A DNA stretch of 64,000 nt from Rhizobium sp. RU36D (GCF_900176345.1 NZ_FWXU01000002.1:124001-188000), one strand, 5' to 3'. Positions 35,418 through 44,266 are shown, counted from the stretch's first letter. The notes: generated from the letters alone by a model not told the origin. Program-made: numbers and translations.

Positions 35418-36842
35418 ATGGGAATGAACGGGACGCCGAAGACCCTCTATGAAAAGGTCTGGGCAGAGCATGTGGTCAAATCCTACGAGGATGGGACCTG
35501 TCTCCTGTATGTCGACCGGCATCTGGTGCAGGAGGTTTCCAGCCCGCAGGCATTCGCGGGTCTGGATGCCGCGGGGCGGCGGATCCGGCGGATCGACGCC
35601 CATGTGTCGGTGGCGGATCATGCCGTTCCGACACGGGATCGAGCCGCATCGCTGCGGGATGGCCTTGCCGCCCGGCAGGTCGAGCGCCTGGTTCAAAACA
35701 CTGGGAAATATGGGATGCCCTATATCCCGATGCGGGACCGGCGGCATGGCATCGTGCATGTCATCGGCCCGGAACTCGGCTTCACACTTCCGGGCGCGGT
35801 GCTGGTCTGCGGCGACAGCCACACCTGCACCCACGGTGCCTTCGGTGCCATCGCCTTCGGGATCGGCGCCAGCGAATGCGAATGTGTCTTTGTCACCCAG
35901 ACGCTGCGGCAGCGTCAGCAGAAGACCATGCGCATTCTGCTGGAGGGCCAGCGTCCCGAAGGCGTGGAGGTCAAGGACCTGATCCTTGCCGTGATCGCCC
36001 GTATCGGCGTTGGTGGCGGCGTCGGCTACGCCATAGAATATGCGGGTTCTGCCGTGCGTGACCTGTCGATGGAGCAGCGCATGACGCTCTGCAATATGTC
36101 GATCGAAGCCGGCAGCCGCATCGGCATGGTCGCGCCTGACGAGAAGACCTTCGACTATCTTCGCGGACGCCCGCTCGCCCCTGCGGGTGAGGAGTGGGAT
36201 CGTGCCGTCGCGGCATGGCGTGGCCTTGCCAGCGATGCCGATGCCACCTTCGACCGGGAGGTGATGATCGACGTGACGACTTTGGCGCCTTTTGTCTCCT
36301 GGGGCACGACTCCGGAGGAATGTTCCCCCATCACCGGCCGGGTTCCGGATCCGGCGGCGGAGGCGGACGACGCGCGTCGCGCCCGCCTGCAGCGCAGCCT
36401 GGACTATATGGCGCTGACCCCCGGCATGGCGCTGACGGATGTGCGGATCGACCGTGTCTTCATCGGCTCCTGCACCAATGGACGCATTGAGGATCTGCGG
36501 CTGGCAGCCGCCGTGGTCGATGGCCGCCGGGTCGCAGGCCATGTCTCGGCCATCGTCGTCCCCGGCTCGGCCGGCGTGCGCGAGCAGGCGGAGAAGGAGG
36601 GGCTGGACCGCATCTTCCTGGATGCGGGCTTCGAGTGGCGCTCCTCCGGTTGCTCCATGTGCGTTGCCATGAACGACGATCGGCTGTCGGAGGGCGAGCG
36701 CTGCGCCTCGACCTCCAACCGCAACTTCGAAGGGCGGCAGGGCAAGGGAGGGCGAACCCACCTGATGAGCCCGCCCATGGCTGCCGCTGCCGCGATCAGC
36801 GGCCACCTGGCGGATGTGCGCACGTTTGGTATCGGGGCATGA
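35418..36842 (+). CDS. leuC: LeuC-type aconitase-superfamily hydro-lyase, large subunit
   Basis: The 474-residue protein is the large subunit of the 3-isopropylmalate dehydratase/homoaconitase group. [21 protein letters not shown] is the substrate and cluster region, IGSCTNGR provides one iron-sulfur cysteine and GCSMCVAMN the other two. Three in-frame ATGs occur (35412, 35418, 35424); 35418 has GGAGG at the best spacing. Control by a LacI protein and location next to an alcohol dehydrogenase argue against leucine biosynthesis and for a catabolic hydroxy-acid isomerase or dehydratase, for example of a malate or citramalate derivative. Confidence 0.9.
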   Translation: MGMNGTPKTLYEKVWAEHVVKSYEDGTCLLYVDRHLVQEVSSPQAFAGLDAAGRRIRRIDAHVSVADHAVPTRDRAASLRDGLAARQVERLVQNTGKYGMPYIPMRDRRHGIVHVIGPELGFTLPGAVLVCGDSHTCTHGAFGAIAFGIGASECECVFVTQTLRQRQQKTMRILLEGQRPEGVEVKDLILAVIARIGVGGGVGYAIEYAGSAVRDLSMEQRMTLCNMSIEAGSRIGMVAPDEKTFDYLRGRPLAPAGEEWDRAVAAWRGLASDADATFDREVMIDVTTLAPFVSWGTTPEECSPITGRVPDPAAEADDARRARLQRSLDYMALTPGMALTDVRIDRVFIGSCTNGRIEDLRLAAAVVDGRRVAGHVSAIVVPGSAGVREQAEKEGLDRIFLDAGFEWRSSGCSMCVAMNDDRLSEGERCASTSNRNFEGRQGKGGRTHLMSPPMAAAAAISGHLADVRTFGIGA

Positions 36843-37501
36843 GTATGAAGCCTTTCACAACAATAGAAAGTGTCGCCGCCTATATCGATGAGGATGCCAT
36901 CGATACGGATATCATCTTTCCGGCCCGCTTCCTGCTGCTCCTGGACAAGGTGGGGCTGGCGAAGCACGCCTTTCACGAACGGCGCCATTCGCCCGATCTG
37001 GCCCAACCCTTTATCCTGGACCGTCCGCCCTTCGATGCGGCCGAAATTCTGGTGGCACGCAGGGATTTCGGCACGGGCTCGAGCCGCGAGCAGGCAGTCT
37101 GGTGCCTTGTCGATTTCGGCATACGATGCATCATAGCCGAAAGCTTCGGCGAGATCTTTTTCGCCAATTGCTTCAAGAACGGTGTGTTGCCGATCGTGAA
37201 GTCGGGCGAGGAGCTGAAACGGATTCGCGACGCGGCCGGCAAGGCGCAAAAGATCAGGGTAGACCTGGTCGAACGCTTGATCCGCTTCGAGAATGGCGAC
37301 GCCATCAGCTTTGAGGTGGATGAGTATCGTCGCGATGCCCTCTTGAATGGCCTTGATGAGATCGGCTCGATCCTGCGGGACGATGGCGAGGATATCGCCC
37401 GCTTCGAGGAGCGCCAGCGCCGGCAGTCACCCTGGTTGTACTTGACCCCGCAGAAGCTATCCACTTTTGATGACCTCGGGAAAGAGAAGATTCTTGACTA
37501 G
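36839..37501 (+). CDS. leuD: LeuD-type hydro-lyase, small subunit
   Basis: The 220-residue product carries the swivel-domain features of Leu[14 protein letters not shown] near the N-terminus, [13 protein letters not shown] and the [20 protein letters not shown] segment. It starts on the ATGA overlap with leuC (an ATG two codons later is also possible). The small subunit binds the large one to form the heterodimeric active site. [11 protein letters not shown] matches LeuD, with T replacing the more frequent C. Confidence 0.9.
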   Translation: MSMKPFTTIESVAAYIDEDAIDTDIIFPARFLLLLDKVGLAKHAFHERRHSPDLAQPFILDRPPFDAAEILVARRDFGTGSSREQAVWCLVDFGIRCIIAESFGEIFFANCFKNGVLPIVKSGEELKRIRDAAGKAQKIRVDLVERLIRFENGDAISFEVDEYRRDALLNGLDEIGSILRDDGEDIARFEERQRRQSPWLYLTPQKLSTFDDLGKEKILD

Positions 37502-37559
37502 AGGTCCAGGCGTCCGCGCCGCGGTGACCATGGGATGACGATAAGCAGGAGGAGTCCAC

Positions 37560-38714
37560 ATGACCGGTTTTCAGTTCAACACCACCAAGTCCCTGATATG
37601 CCGGCCCGGGTCGGCGGCGGACCTGGCCAACAGTCTTGGCCAGGCACTGGGCGGGCGGCTGCTGGTGGTGACGGATCCGGGCATCCGATCCCTGGGACTG
37701 ATGGACGCGGCGCTGGCATCGCTCAGCGCGGCCGGGCTTGAGGCTCATGTGTTCGATCGGGTCGAGGCGGACCCGTCTCGGTCGACCCTGATGGCGGCCG
37801 TGACCGCCGGGCACGATTTCGGTGCCACCGGGGTAATCGGCTTCGGAGGCGGATCTTCGCTCGATGTGGCAAAGCTCGCCGCTTTGCTTCTCGGGTCGGA
37901 CCAGCCACTGGACGAGGCCTGGGGCGTGGGCAATGCGAAAGGGCCGCGCCTGCCATTGGCTTTGGTGCCGACAACCGCCGGCACGGGCTCCGAGGTCACG
38001 CCGGTCTCCATCATCACGGTGGAGGGTGACGAAAAGCGCGGCGTCTCCAGCCCGGTCATCCTGCCTGACATTGCCGTGCTCGATGCGGATTTGACGCTCG
38101 GCCTGCCCCCGGCGATCACGGCCGCGACAGGCGTGGACGCGATGGTCCACGCCATCGAGGCCTTCACCTCCAGGAGCCCGAACAACAATCCGCTGTCGCG
38201 CATGCTGGCCCGGGAAGCGTTGCGACTGCTGGGGGCCAACATCGAAACGGTCTGCAAGGACGGCAAGAACCGGCAGGCGCGCGAGGCGATGCTGCTCGGC
38301 TCGATGCTGGCGGGACAGGCCTTTGCCAACTCCCCCGTTGCGGCCGTGCATGCCCTGGCCTACCCGGTCGGCGGCATTTTCCACATTCCGCATGGGCTTT
38401 CCAACGCGCTGGTCCTGCCGCATGTGCTGCGTTTCAACGCGCAAGTGGAGCCTGGCCTCTATGACGAGATCGCGGCCGACGCCTTTCCAGCCCTTGGCGA
38501 AACCGGCCAAGGCCGCACGACGGCCTTTATCGATGCGCTCGTCGACCTGTCCGCGCGCCTTGGCCTTCCGCCCCGCCTGCGGGATGCCGGCATCCCGGAG
38601 GATGCCCTGCCCCGCATGGCGGCGGATGCGATGAAGCAGCAACGCCTGCTGGTCAACAATCCCCGGCCCGTCTCCGAAGCTGACGCCTTGGACATCTATC
38701 GCGCGGCGTGGTGA
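37560..38714 (+). CDS. Iron-containing alcohol dehydrogenase
   Basis: The 384-residue protein belongs to the group III Fe-ADH family: GFGGGSSLDVAKL is the NAD-binding loop, TGTEVT appears as AGTGSEVTPVS, and the metal histidines occur in DAMVHAIEAF, AVHALAYPVGG and FHIPHGLSNA. It follows AGGAGG at seven bases. The family covers primary alcohol dehydrogenases, maleylacetate reductases and hydroxyacid-oxoacid transhydrogenases. In this operon it probably oxidises the hydroxyacid produced by the LeuCD-type enzyme. Confidence 0.9.
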   Translation: MTGFQFNTTKSLICRPGSAADLANSLGQALGGRLLVVTDPGIRSLGLMDAALASLSAAGLEAHVFDRVEADPSRSTLMAAVTAGHDFGATGVIGFGGGSSLDVAKLAALLLGSDQPLDEAWGVGNAKGPRLPLALVPTTAGTGSEVTPVSIITVEGDEKRGVSSPVILPDIAVLDADLTLGLPPAITAATGVDAMVHAIEAFTSRSPNNNPLSRMLAREALRLLGANIETVCKDGKNRQAREAMLLGSMLAGQAFANSPVAAVHALAYPVGGIFHIPHGLSNALVLPHVLRFNAQVEPGLYDEIAADAFPALGETGQGRTTAFIDALVDLSARLGLPPRLRDAGIPEDALPRMAADAMKQQRLLVNNPRPVSEADALDIYRAAW

Positions 38715-39250
38715 GAACGGTCGGTCATCAACCCTTTTCCAGCGGCAGGATCACAACGTCCCGCCCTCCTACACCCAGTTCCTCAGCTTCGCGGTCTGTG
38801 CTGACGTCAACATGATTGGATAGGGAAAATAGCTGACATCATGGGTGTCGATGTACTCGATATGCACCCAGTCGGGCTGCAAGCCCTTGTCGAGATACAT
38901 TTCTGGGTTCGAAGATGGAGCGAATCGAACATCCGCGCAAACCCGGCAGCCCCGCAAGGCGCATCTATGTCGCCTCCCGGATCATCGAGCGCCGCTCCAC
39001 CGGTCCCTGCCGGAGTGACGGGCTCGTCGGCGCCAGCAGTCGGTAAGCAATGCTTGCAGGGTCTACGGCCTGCCTGCCATTTTCCTCATGAAATCCGGGG
39101 AGATGTGGTTGATGATCTTGAGATATTCTAAAGTTGCTGCGCAGATATGGGCGTAGAGATTGCAGGCGCATGTCGGATTCGGCAGGCGGCGCGCATGCGC
39201 CGATGGCATTGGACAACCGGCCGCTGAAGGATATCGAGACAGGTAGGGGC
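38715..39250. other. Gene-poor interval with possible gene remnant
   Basis: About 535 bases carry no convincing gene. A minus-strand frame at 38769-38957 encodes a 62-residue peptide of normal-looking composition (DWVHIEYIDTHDVSYFPYP) with less GC-biased codons, and a 43-codon plus-strand frame begins at 38915. Neither has a ribosome site or recognisable family. The stretch may be the scar of a deletion or a degraded insertion. No RNA gene or mobile element end was recognised. Confidence 0.35.
38769..38900 (-). pseudogene. Possible 3' fragment of an unrecognised gene
   Basis: From the internal ATG this frame encodes 43 residues ending NWV, rich in aromatic residues and aspartate and looking like a genuine protein end rather than a shadow. 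It could be the tail of a gene whose 5' part was deleted. I do not recognise it, and nothing upstream on the minus strand continues it. Confidence 0.2.
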
Positions 39251-39703
39251 ATGCTGGAAGATCAGGAGACCGTTGGTCCGTTCGAACACAAGACCGACTG
39301 GCCGTATTACTGGATCACGCGGGTCAGCGCCCGCTATATCAGCGAGATGGAAAAGCTGCTGAAGCCGGCGGGGCTTGATGTTCCGCGCTGGCGCGTGCTG
39401 CATTGCCTGCGCGAACACGGCGCGCTCGGTGTGTCGGAAATATCCGAATATTGCATCCTCAAGCTCAACACCACGACCAAGATCGTGCAGCGCATGACGC
39501 TGGATGAGCTGGTGACGACCCGCAGCAGCCCCATGGACGGGCGGGTGACGGAGGTTCACCTGACCCGCAAGGGCGAAGAGGCCGCCGTGCGGGCCGCACA
39601 ATTTGCGCAGACCATCTTCGACAGGACGTTTTCGGATTTCGAGCAGGACGAGATTGCCCAGATCAACGGTCTTTTGAAGCGGGTATTCGAGAAGCTCGGT
39701 TGA
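39251..39703 (+). CDS. MarR-family regulator, IacR-like
   Basis: The 150-residue protein has MarR architecture: dimerisation helix (DWPYYWITRVSARYISEMEK), winged helix with VSEISEYCILKLNTTTKIVQRM as recognition helices and the DGRVTEVHLTRKG wing. The ATG at 39251 gives the family length; an ATG at 39170 would add 27 residues. It is convergent with the IacB-like gene; iacB and iacA-like genes behind it share an inverted-repeat operator. The neighbourhood matches the IacR auxin-degradation repressor, which is released by indole-3-acetic acid. The ligand here is inferred. Confidence 0.88.
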   Translation: MLEDQETVGPFEHKTDWPYYWITRVSARYISEMEKLLKPAGLDVPRWRVLHCLREHGALGVSEISEYCILKLNTTTKIVQRMTLDELVTTRSSPMDGRVTEVHLTRKGEEAAVRAAQFAQTIFDRTFSDFEQDEIAQINGLLKRVFEKLG

Positions 39704-39709
39704 TTGATT

Positions 39710-39732
39710 GGCGCGGGCTGGCCCGCGCCTTT
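39710..39732 (+). terminator. Rho-independent terminator-like hairpin after marR
   Basis: GGCGCGGGC/GCCCGCGCC forms a perfect nine-base stem with a two-base gap, followed by TTTA. It lies in the convergent gap between the MarR and IacB-like genes. The T-run is short. Confidence 0.5.
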
Positions 39733-39755
39733 AGGCCCGATCTCCCGGCCTGCGT

Positions 39756-40115
39756 TCAGAGCTGCGGGATCGCCAATGCCCGTCCCATGCGGGCTTCGAT
39801 GCGCATATAGCGCCACAGCCTGTATTCGCCGACCTCGATGGTGCGGAAGAGATTGCAGGCGGCCTGGACCGTTTCTCGGTCAGGGCAATCGGCCATCACA
39901 TAGCAGGTCCATGGAAAGCCCGACGGCGAGGTGCCGACCATGGTCTCGTCATCATCAAGCGTGCCGAGCACGGTGACGCCGGGAAGGGCGGCGACGCCGC
40001 CAAGAAATTGCGAAAATCCCTGCCAGACAGGGCCGATATCCTTGAACGGAAGGTCGAAGAAGTTCTGATGCACGGCGATGCAGAACAGGGTGCGGATCGG
40101 CTTCTTTTCAGTCAT
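39756..40115 (-). CDS. Small IacB-like protein
   Basis: The 119-residue product has two halves with similar strand-helix order: RTLFCIAVHQNFFDLP, then SGFPWTCYVMADC and WRYMRIEARMGRALAIP, consistent with a ferredoxin-like or YCII-type fold. I take it as IacB, an indole-3-acetate catabolism protein of unknown biochemical role, because it stands in opposite orientation beside an IacA-like gene and a MarR gene. The ATG at 40115 follows GAGGG at eight bases; the longer frame is not supported. It is divergent from the monooxygenase gene. Confidence 0.7.
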   Translation of the reverse strand: MTEKKPIRTLFCIAVHQNFFDLPFKDIGPVWQGFSQFLGGVAALPGVTVLGTLDDDETMVGTSPSGFPWTCYVMADCPDRETVQAACNLFRTIEVGEYRLWRYMRIEARMGRALAIPQL

Positions 40116-40229
40116 GGTTCGTTCCCTCTTGTTGGCTTTGGCAGGCACTTTCGGCCCGTCTCTCTGGTGTGGAAAAGGCCGCTTCCCGTCTCCGGCGCGT
40201 CCCGCTCCACGGCAAAACGCTAGAAGAAA

Positions 40230-40249
40230 TTACGGTAAAAGTATAGTAA
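40230..40249. promoter_or_regulatory. MarR-type operator O1
   Basis: TTACGGTA-AAAG-TATAGTAA: the left arm is identical to that of the perfect site O2 and the right arm matches six of eight bases. It lies 115 bases upstream of the iacB-like start. Confidence 0.6.
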
Positions 40250-40347
40250 TTTGATTGGCGGTCTCACGGAGAGGCGCCGCAGCCAAACCGTTGCCATTTG
40301 GCGATTTCACGCCTGTCGATCAAACGGCGATTGACCATCCGCAAAAT

Positions 40348-40367
40348 TTACGGTAAAAGTACCGTAA
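40348..40367. promoter_or_regulatory. MarR-type operator O2, perfect inverted repeat
   Basis: TTACGGTA-AAAG-TACCGTAA has perfect eight-base arms separated by four bases, a geometry normal for a MarR dimer. It lies about 115 bases before the iacA-like start and shares the AAAG spacer with O1. Confidence 0.7.
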
Positions 40368-40481
40368 TAAACAAGGGAACGAAGCCGGCCTCCACAGGCG
40401 GCGATACAATGGTCATCACGAGCGGACATCGGCGCGCAAGCGGCGAGGCAGTATCCTTTTGACCTCAATCGGGAGACGTCC

Positions 40482-41636
40482 ATGGCAGAGCCGCGACTTG
40501 CAATGCGCCAGCCAACCCCGCTCGAACTTCCCGATCTCCTCGCCGAGATCAGGGCGCGTCGGGGTGAGTTCGAGAAGCTGACCTATGTTCCCCTCGACAT
40601 GGTGGAAAAGCTGCAGGCGATCGGCGTCTACCGCGCCTTCGTGCCGCGCTCCCTTGGCGGCGACGAGCTGTCGCCCATGCAATTCCTTGCCCTGATTGAG
40701 CAGATCGCCACGGCAGATGCGTCGACCGGCTGGGTTGCGAGCTTCGGCGTTTCCTCCACCTATCTGGCCGCGCTGCCGCCGGAAACCTTTGCCGCCATAT
40801 ATGGCGCAAACCCGGACACAGTATTTGCCGGCTCCATCTTTCCACCACAGCTGGCGCAAAAAACCGCCGGCGGTTTCAAGGTCAGCGGCCGCTGGCCCTA
40901 TTGCTCCGGCTGCATGGGCGCCTCGCTGATCGGCGCGGGCATCAAGACGGAGGATGCCTCGTCGGGCGGTGGCCTGCCGCGCATGGCCGTCATGCCGCGC
41001 AAACGGGTTGCGATCAAACACACCTGGGATACCGCAGGGCTCACTGCCACCGGCAGCCATGACATCGTCGTGGAAGACGTGGAGGTGCCGGAGGCCTGGA
41101 CCTTCGTCCGCGGATCACCATCGAACCGCACCGAGCCGGTGTTCCGCTATCCCTCGATGGCGCTGGCCGCACAGGTGTTGGCGGTCGTCGGGCTGGGATC
41201 GGCCCGCGAGGCGCTGGACTGGATCAAGTCGGAAGCCTCCGACAAGCCATCCATCACAGGGGCTCCGGCCGTTGGAGCCAGACCCTATATCCAGGCCGAG
41301 CTGGGCAAGGCCGAAGCGAGGCTGCGGGCTGCGCGGGCGTTGTTCTACGACACCGTAGAGGAAGGCTGGGACACGGTCGTGGCCGGCGACGAAATTCCTC
41401 GGGAATTGCGGGTGCGGCTGCGCCTTGCCGCGACCAATGCGGCTTCGGAATCGGCAGCGGTGGCGCAATCGGCCTTCTATATGGGCGGAACCTCGGCCAT
41501 CACGCGCGGCCATGTGCTGGTGCGCTGCATGCTGGATACGGCCTCGGTGGCGCAACACGCTTTCCTCGGCCTGGGAACCTGGACATCGGCCGGAGCCGGC
41601 ATGCTGGGCGCCCCAACGCCCGCCGGATATCCCTGA
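40482..41636 (+). CDS. Flavin-dependent monooxygenase of acyl-CoA dehydrogenase fold, IacA-like
   Basis: The 384-residue protein has the acyl-CoA dehydrogenase/group D monooxygenase fold: an alpha-helical start, TADASTGWVASFGVS around the flavin site, GRWPYCSGCMGA in the beta domain, SHDIVVEDVEVPEAW and a long C-terminal helical bundle. IacA oxygenates indole-3-acetic acid with flavin supplied by a partner reductase, which is found here at 42478. Relatives act on p-hydroxyphenylacetate and organosulfur compounds, so identity rests on the neighbours. It has no obvious CoA-specific catalytic base. Confidence 0.8.
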   Translation: MAEPRLAMRQPTPLELPDLLAEIRARRGEFEKLTYVPLDMVEKLQAIGVYRAFVPRSLGGDELSPMQFLALIEQIATADASTGWVASFGVSSTYLAALPPETFAAIYGANPDTVFAGSIFPPQLAQKTAGGFKVSGRWPYCSGCMGASLIGAGIKTEDASSGGGLPRMAVMPRKRVAIKHTWDTAGLTATGSHDIVVEDVEVPEAWTFVRGSPSNRTEPVFRYPSMALAAQVLAVVGLGSAREALDWIKSEASDKPSITGAPAVGARPYIQAELGKAEARLRAARALFYDTVEEGWDTVVAGDEIPRELRVRLRLAATNAASESAAVAQSAFYMGGTSAITRGHVLVRCMLDTASVAQHAFLGLGTWTSAGAGMLGAPTPAGYP

Positions 41637-41678
41637 ACGCACGCACGGTCCACCCTCAAACCTCAAGAGGAGTTTGAC

Positions 41679-42437
41679 ATGGCATTGGCTTCTACCGGCG
41701 GACAGACCGCTATCGTGACAGGATCGGCCGCCGGGGTCGGGGCGGAGATCGCTCGCGCGCTTCATGCGGCTGGTTTCCGGGTGGTCCTGACCGATCTCGA
41801 CGAGGCCGGTTGTTCAAAACTGGCAAGCGCGCTTGACCCCAGCCTCGAAACGACGCTAGCCGCAAGGCTTGACGTCACCAAGCCGGATGATTTCCAGGAG
41901 GTGCTGGGCAAAGCCGTCTCCCGCTGGGGCTCGGTGGAGGTGCTGGTCAACAATGCCGCGCTGACGCGGGCGCGGCCGGTTCTCGACATCGAAACCGACG
42001 AGTTCAATGAGATCATGGCAGTCAATGCCGGCGGCACTTTTTCCGGCTGCCGCATCATCGGCCGCTATTTCAAGGAGCGCGGCTATGGGCGGATCCTGAA
42101 CATGGCCTCATTGGCGGGACAGAACGGCGGCACGGCGACGGGCGCGCATTATGCCGCCTCCAAGGGCGCCATTCTCAGCCTGACCAAGGTGTTTGCGCGG
42201 GATCTCGGGCCATTCGGGGTGACGGTCAACGCCATCTCGCCGGGGCCGATGGATACGCCGCAGGTGCGCGCCATCGTGCCGGAGGCGGCTCTGCCGGGGC
42301 TGATTGCCGGCATACCCGTGGGGCATCTCGGCGATGCAACCTTCGTGGCCGAGGTGGTGGCGTTCCTGTCTTCGCCGAAATCGGGCTTCGTCAACGGCGC
42401 CTGCTGGGATGTGAACGGCGGTCTTTACATGCGCTGA
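41679..42437 (+). CDS. Short-chain dehydrogenase/reductase, IacE-like
   Basis: A classical 252-residue SDR: TGSAAGVG (about 14-21), aspartate after the second strand (NAD preference), NNAA in place of NNAG, MASLAGQNGG with the catalytic serine, and YAASK. It begins after AAGAGGAG. In the auxin module IacE is an SDR of unsettled role acting after monooxygenation. Its position between the monooxygenase and flavin reductase genes supports that match. Confidence 0.88.
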   Translation: MALASTGGQTAIVTGSAAGVGAEIARALHAAGFRVVLTDLDEAGCSKLASALDPSLETTLAARLDVTKPDDFQEVLGKAVSRWGSVEVLVNNAALTRARPVLDIETDEFNEIMAVNAGGTFSGCRIIGRYFKERGYGRILNMASLAGQNGGTATGAHYAASKGAILSLTKVFARDLGPFGVTVNAISPGPMDTPQVRAIVPEAALPGLIAGIPVGHLGDATFVAEVVAFLSSPKSGFVNGACWDVNGGLYMR

Positions 42438-42477
42438 CATGGCTCGAAGCCATGGGAACAGCGAGCGAGGTAGACAC

Positions 42478-42981
42478 ATGGACGACAAGACCCTGGCATT
42501 CAGGGAGGGGATGAGCCGCCTGGCAGCTGCCGTCAACCTCATCACCACTGACGGACCGGAGGGTCGTCACGGCATGACGGCATCGGCCGTCTGCTCCATT
42601 ACCGACGATCCGCCGACGCTTCTGGTCTGCGTGAACCGTACGAACCGCTCGCATGACCTGTTCAATGGCAATGGCGCCATCTGCGTCAACGTGCTGGGCG
42701 GCCAGCACAAGGATATCGCCAATGCCTTCGCCGGTCGCGGCGGTACGGAGCGTTTTGGTGCGGGACACTGGACCACGCTTTCGACCGGCGCCCCGGTTCT
42801 GGAGGATGCGGTGGCCTCCTTCGATTGTCGGATCGTCGAGCGTGTCAGTGTCGGCACCCATTCGGTGTTCTACGCGCGGGTGGAGGCGGTGAAACTGGGT
42901 GCGACCTCGCCGGAATCCCTAGTTTGGTTCGCGCGCGCTTACCATCTTCTGCCGGCTCAAACGCCCGTCGGGACCGCGTGA
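42478..42981 (+). CDS. Flavin reductase (FMN/FAD-binding, IacG/HpaC type)
   Basis: The 167-residue product is a flavin reductase domain protein: AVNLITTDGPEGRHGMTASAVCSITDDPP is the FMN-binding signature, followed by SHDLFNGNGAICVNVL and the terminal AYHLL. It delivers reduced flavin to the IacA-like oxygenase. The ATG at 42478 follows GAGG at eight bases; the open frame extends 13 codons into the gap without support. Confidence 0.88.
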   Translation: MDDKTLAFREGMSRLAAAVNLITTDGPEGRHGMTASAVCSITDDPPTLLVCVNRTNRSHDLFNGNGAICVNVLGGQHKDIANAFAGRGGTERFGAGHWTTLSTGAPVLEDAVASFDCRIVERVSVGTHSVFYARVEAVKLGATSPESLVWFARAYHLLPAQTPVGTA

Positions 42982-42995
42982 AATTGTAATGCTTG

Positions 42996-43020
42996 ACCGC
43001 TTCTCAAAAAGCGGTATCTT
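42996..43020 (+). terminator. Hairpin after flavin reductase, overlapping operator O3
   Basis: ACCGCTT/AAGCGGT is a seven-base stem with the loop CTCAAA, followed by ATCTTT. It could end the enzyme transcript. Its right arm is also the left arm of the MarR-type site at 43009-43028. Confidence 0.4.
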
Positions 43021-43028
43021 TACCGTAA
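43009..43028. promoter_or_regulatory. MarR-type operator O3 before the transporter operon
   Basis: AAGCGGTA-TCTT-TACCGTAA: the right arm is identical to that of O2 and the left arm matches five of eight bases. It lies 200 bases before the binding-protein gene and suggests shared control of the oxygenase and transporter genes. Confidence 0.5.
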
Positions 43029-43228
43029 TGTAAGCCTAAGATCGTTTCTTGATTGAAGAAACAAAACGAAATCACAGGGATAGAACCGGCTTCGGGAAGG
43101 GAGCCTTTGACCCCCGCGATACTTATAAACAGCCACGAGGACAGTTTTCAGACCTTTACCAACAGCTGAATTAGGCACCGCAAAATTGCAGGCACAATGC
43201 AAGCGGCAACCAAACAAAGGGAACAGAC

Positions 43229-44224
43229 ATGAGCATTCGCAGAAGCATCCTCCGGTGCTGCGGCACCGCTGTATTGACCTTTTTTGCCTTGACCCATCCA
43301 TCGGTCGCGCAGGACGTTCCGACGATCCGCGTCGGCTGGACCATGCCGGCCGAGGACTCCAAATACTGGCTGCGCCAGCGGCCCGAGCAGTTCCCGCACC
43401 TGGGCAAGGACTACAAGATCGAGTGGGTCCAGTTCCAGGGAACGGCACCGATGGTGCAGGCCATGATCGCCGGCGCGCTGGATTGCTCCACCCAGGGTCC
43501 GCTCAGCCTCGCCAACGGCCATATCGATGGCGGCCTTGAAAGCTATGTCGTGGCCGAGCATCTGGGCACGGCGCCCGGCAGCTTCGCGCCCTATTGGGCT
43601 GTGCTGGAAGACAGCCCGATCAAGACGGCGGCCGACCTCAAGGACAAGACCGTTAGCATCAACGTGCTGGGTTCCGGCCTTTATGGCCAGCTGGCGCTGT
43701 ACCTCAAGAATGGCGGTCTGAACCCGGAGCGCGACATTCGCCTGGTCGAGGTCGGCTTCTCCATGTCGGAAGATGCGCTGCGCTCCAAGCGCGTCGATGC
43801 CGCGATCATGAACCAGCCCTTTGCAGCAAAGGCGGAAGGCGCGGGCGGGATCCGCAAGCTCTTCTCGGTGTCCGACGTCATTCCCAAGAGCATCATGATC
43901 CTGGAAGCCTGCAGCAAGGCCTTCGTAGACAGCAAGCCGGAACTGGCCACGCTCTATGTCAAGGACCTGACGACGGCGATGGAAAAGGCGGTTGCCAATC
44001 GCGAGGAGACGATCCGCGTCGCCTCCGAAGTGACGAAGGCCCCGATTCCGGTGCTGGAGGGCTTCTACCTGACGGACAAGGATTTCACCCGCAATCCGGG
44101 TGCCGAGCCTAATTTCGACGTGCTGCAGCAGATGTTCGATCTCTATCAGGAGACGGGCATGATCAGCCAGAAGGTGGATGCGTCCGCCTTCCATCACGCC
44201 AAGATCGTCGCGCCGCTACGATAG
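43229..44224 (+). CDS. SsuA/TauA-type ABC substrate-binding protein
   Basis: The 331-residue protein has an N-terminal signal (SIRRSILRCCGTAVLTFFAL, cleavage near VAQD) and the NMT1/SsuA-type binding fold: RVGWTMPAEDSKYWL, YKIEWVQFQGTAPMVQAMIAG and INVLGSGLYGQLALYL. These receptors bind aliphatic sulfonates, taurine, nitrate or aromatic acids. The ATG is preceded by AAAGGGAA. A terminator-like hairpin follows, so the receptor may be made in excess over the ABC core. Confidence 0.88.
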   Translation: MSIRRSILRCCGTAVLTFFALTHPSVAQDVPTIRVGWTMPAEDSKYWLRQRPEQFPHLGKDYKIEWVQFQGTAPMVQAMIAGALDCSTQGPLSLANGHIDGGLESYVVAEHLGTAPGSFAPYWAVLEDSPIKTAADLKDKTVSINVLGSGLYGQLALYLKNGGLNPERDIRLVEVGFSMSEDALRSKRVDAAIMNQPFAAKAEGAGGIRKLFSVSDVIPKSIMILEACSKAFVDSKPELATLYVKDLTTAMEKAVANREETIRVASEVTKAPIPVLEGFYLTDKDFTRNPGAEPNFDVLQQMFDLYQETGMISQKVDASAFHHAKIVAPLR

Positions 44225-44237
44225 GCAGGCCCAACTT

Positions 44238-44266
44238 GGACCCGCCTTAGCGCGGGTCCATCTTTT
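44238..44266 (+). terminator. Terminator-like hairpin between receptor and ABC core genes
   Basis: GGACCCGC/GCGGGTCC is an eight-base stem with a six-base loop followed by ATCTTTT. This is a good intrinsic-terminator geometry 14 bases past the stop codon. Partial read-through would set the receptor:permease ratio. Confidence 0.65.

Larger units (their letters stand above)
40116..40481. promoter_or_regulatory. Divergent regulatory region between iacB-like and iacA-like genes
   Basis: The 366-base gap holds no gene. It contains two copies of the inverted repeat TTACGGTA-N4-TACCGTAA (annotated separately), 118 bases apart, so that each can cover one of the two divergent promoters. Confidence 0.6.

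Noticed and set aside
35268..36806. Minus-strand open frame of 512 codons opposite the leuC-type gene
   Set aside because: Antisense shadow of a complete enzyme with all iron-sulfur cysteines on the plus strand.
38915..39046. Plus-strand 43-codon frame as a small gene
   Set aside because: It overlaps the minus-strand remnant, has no ribosome site and shows Arg/Ser-rich composition expected by chance.
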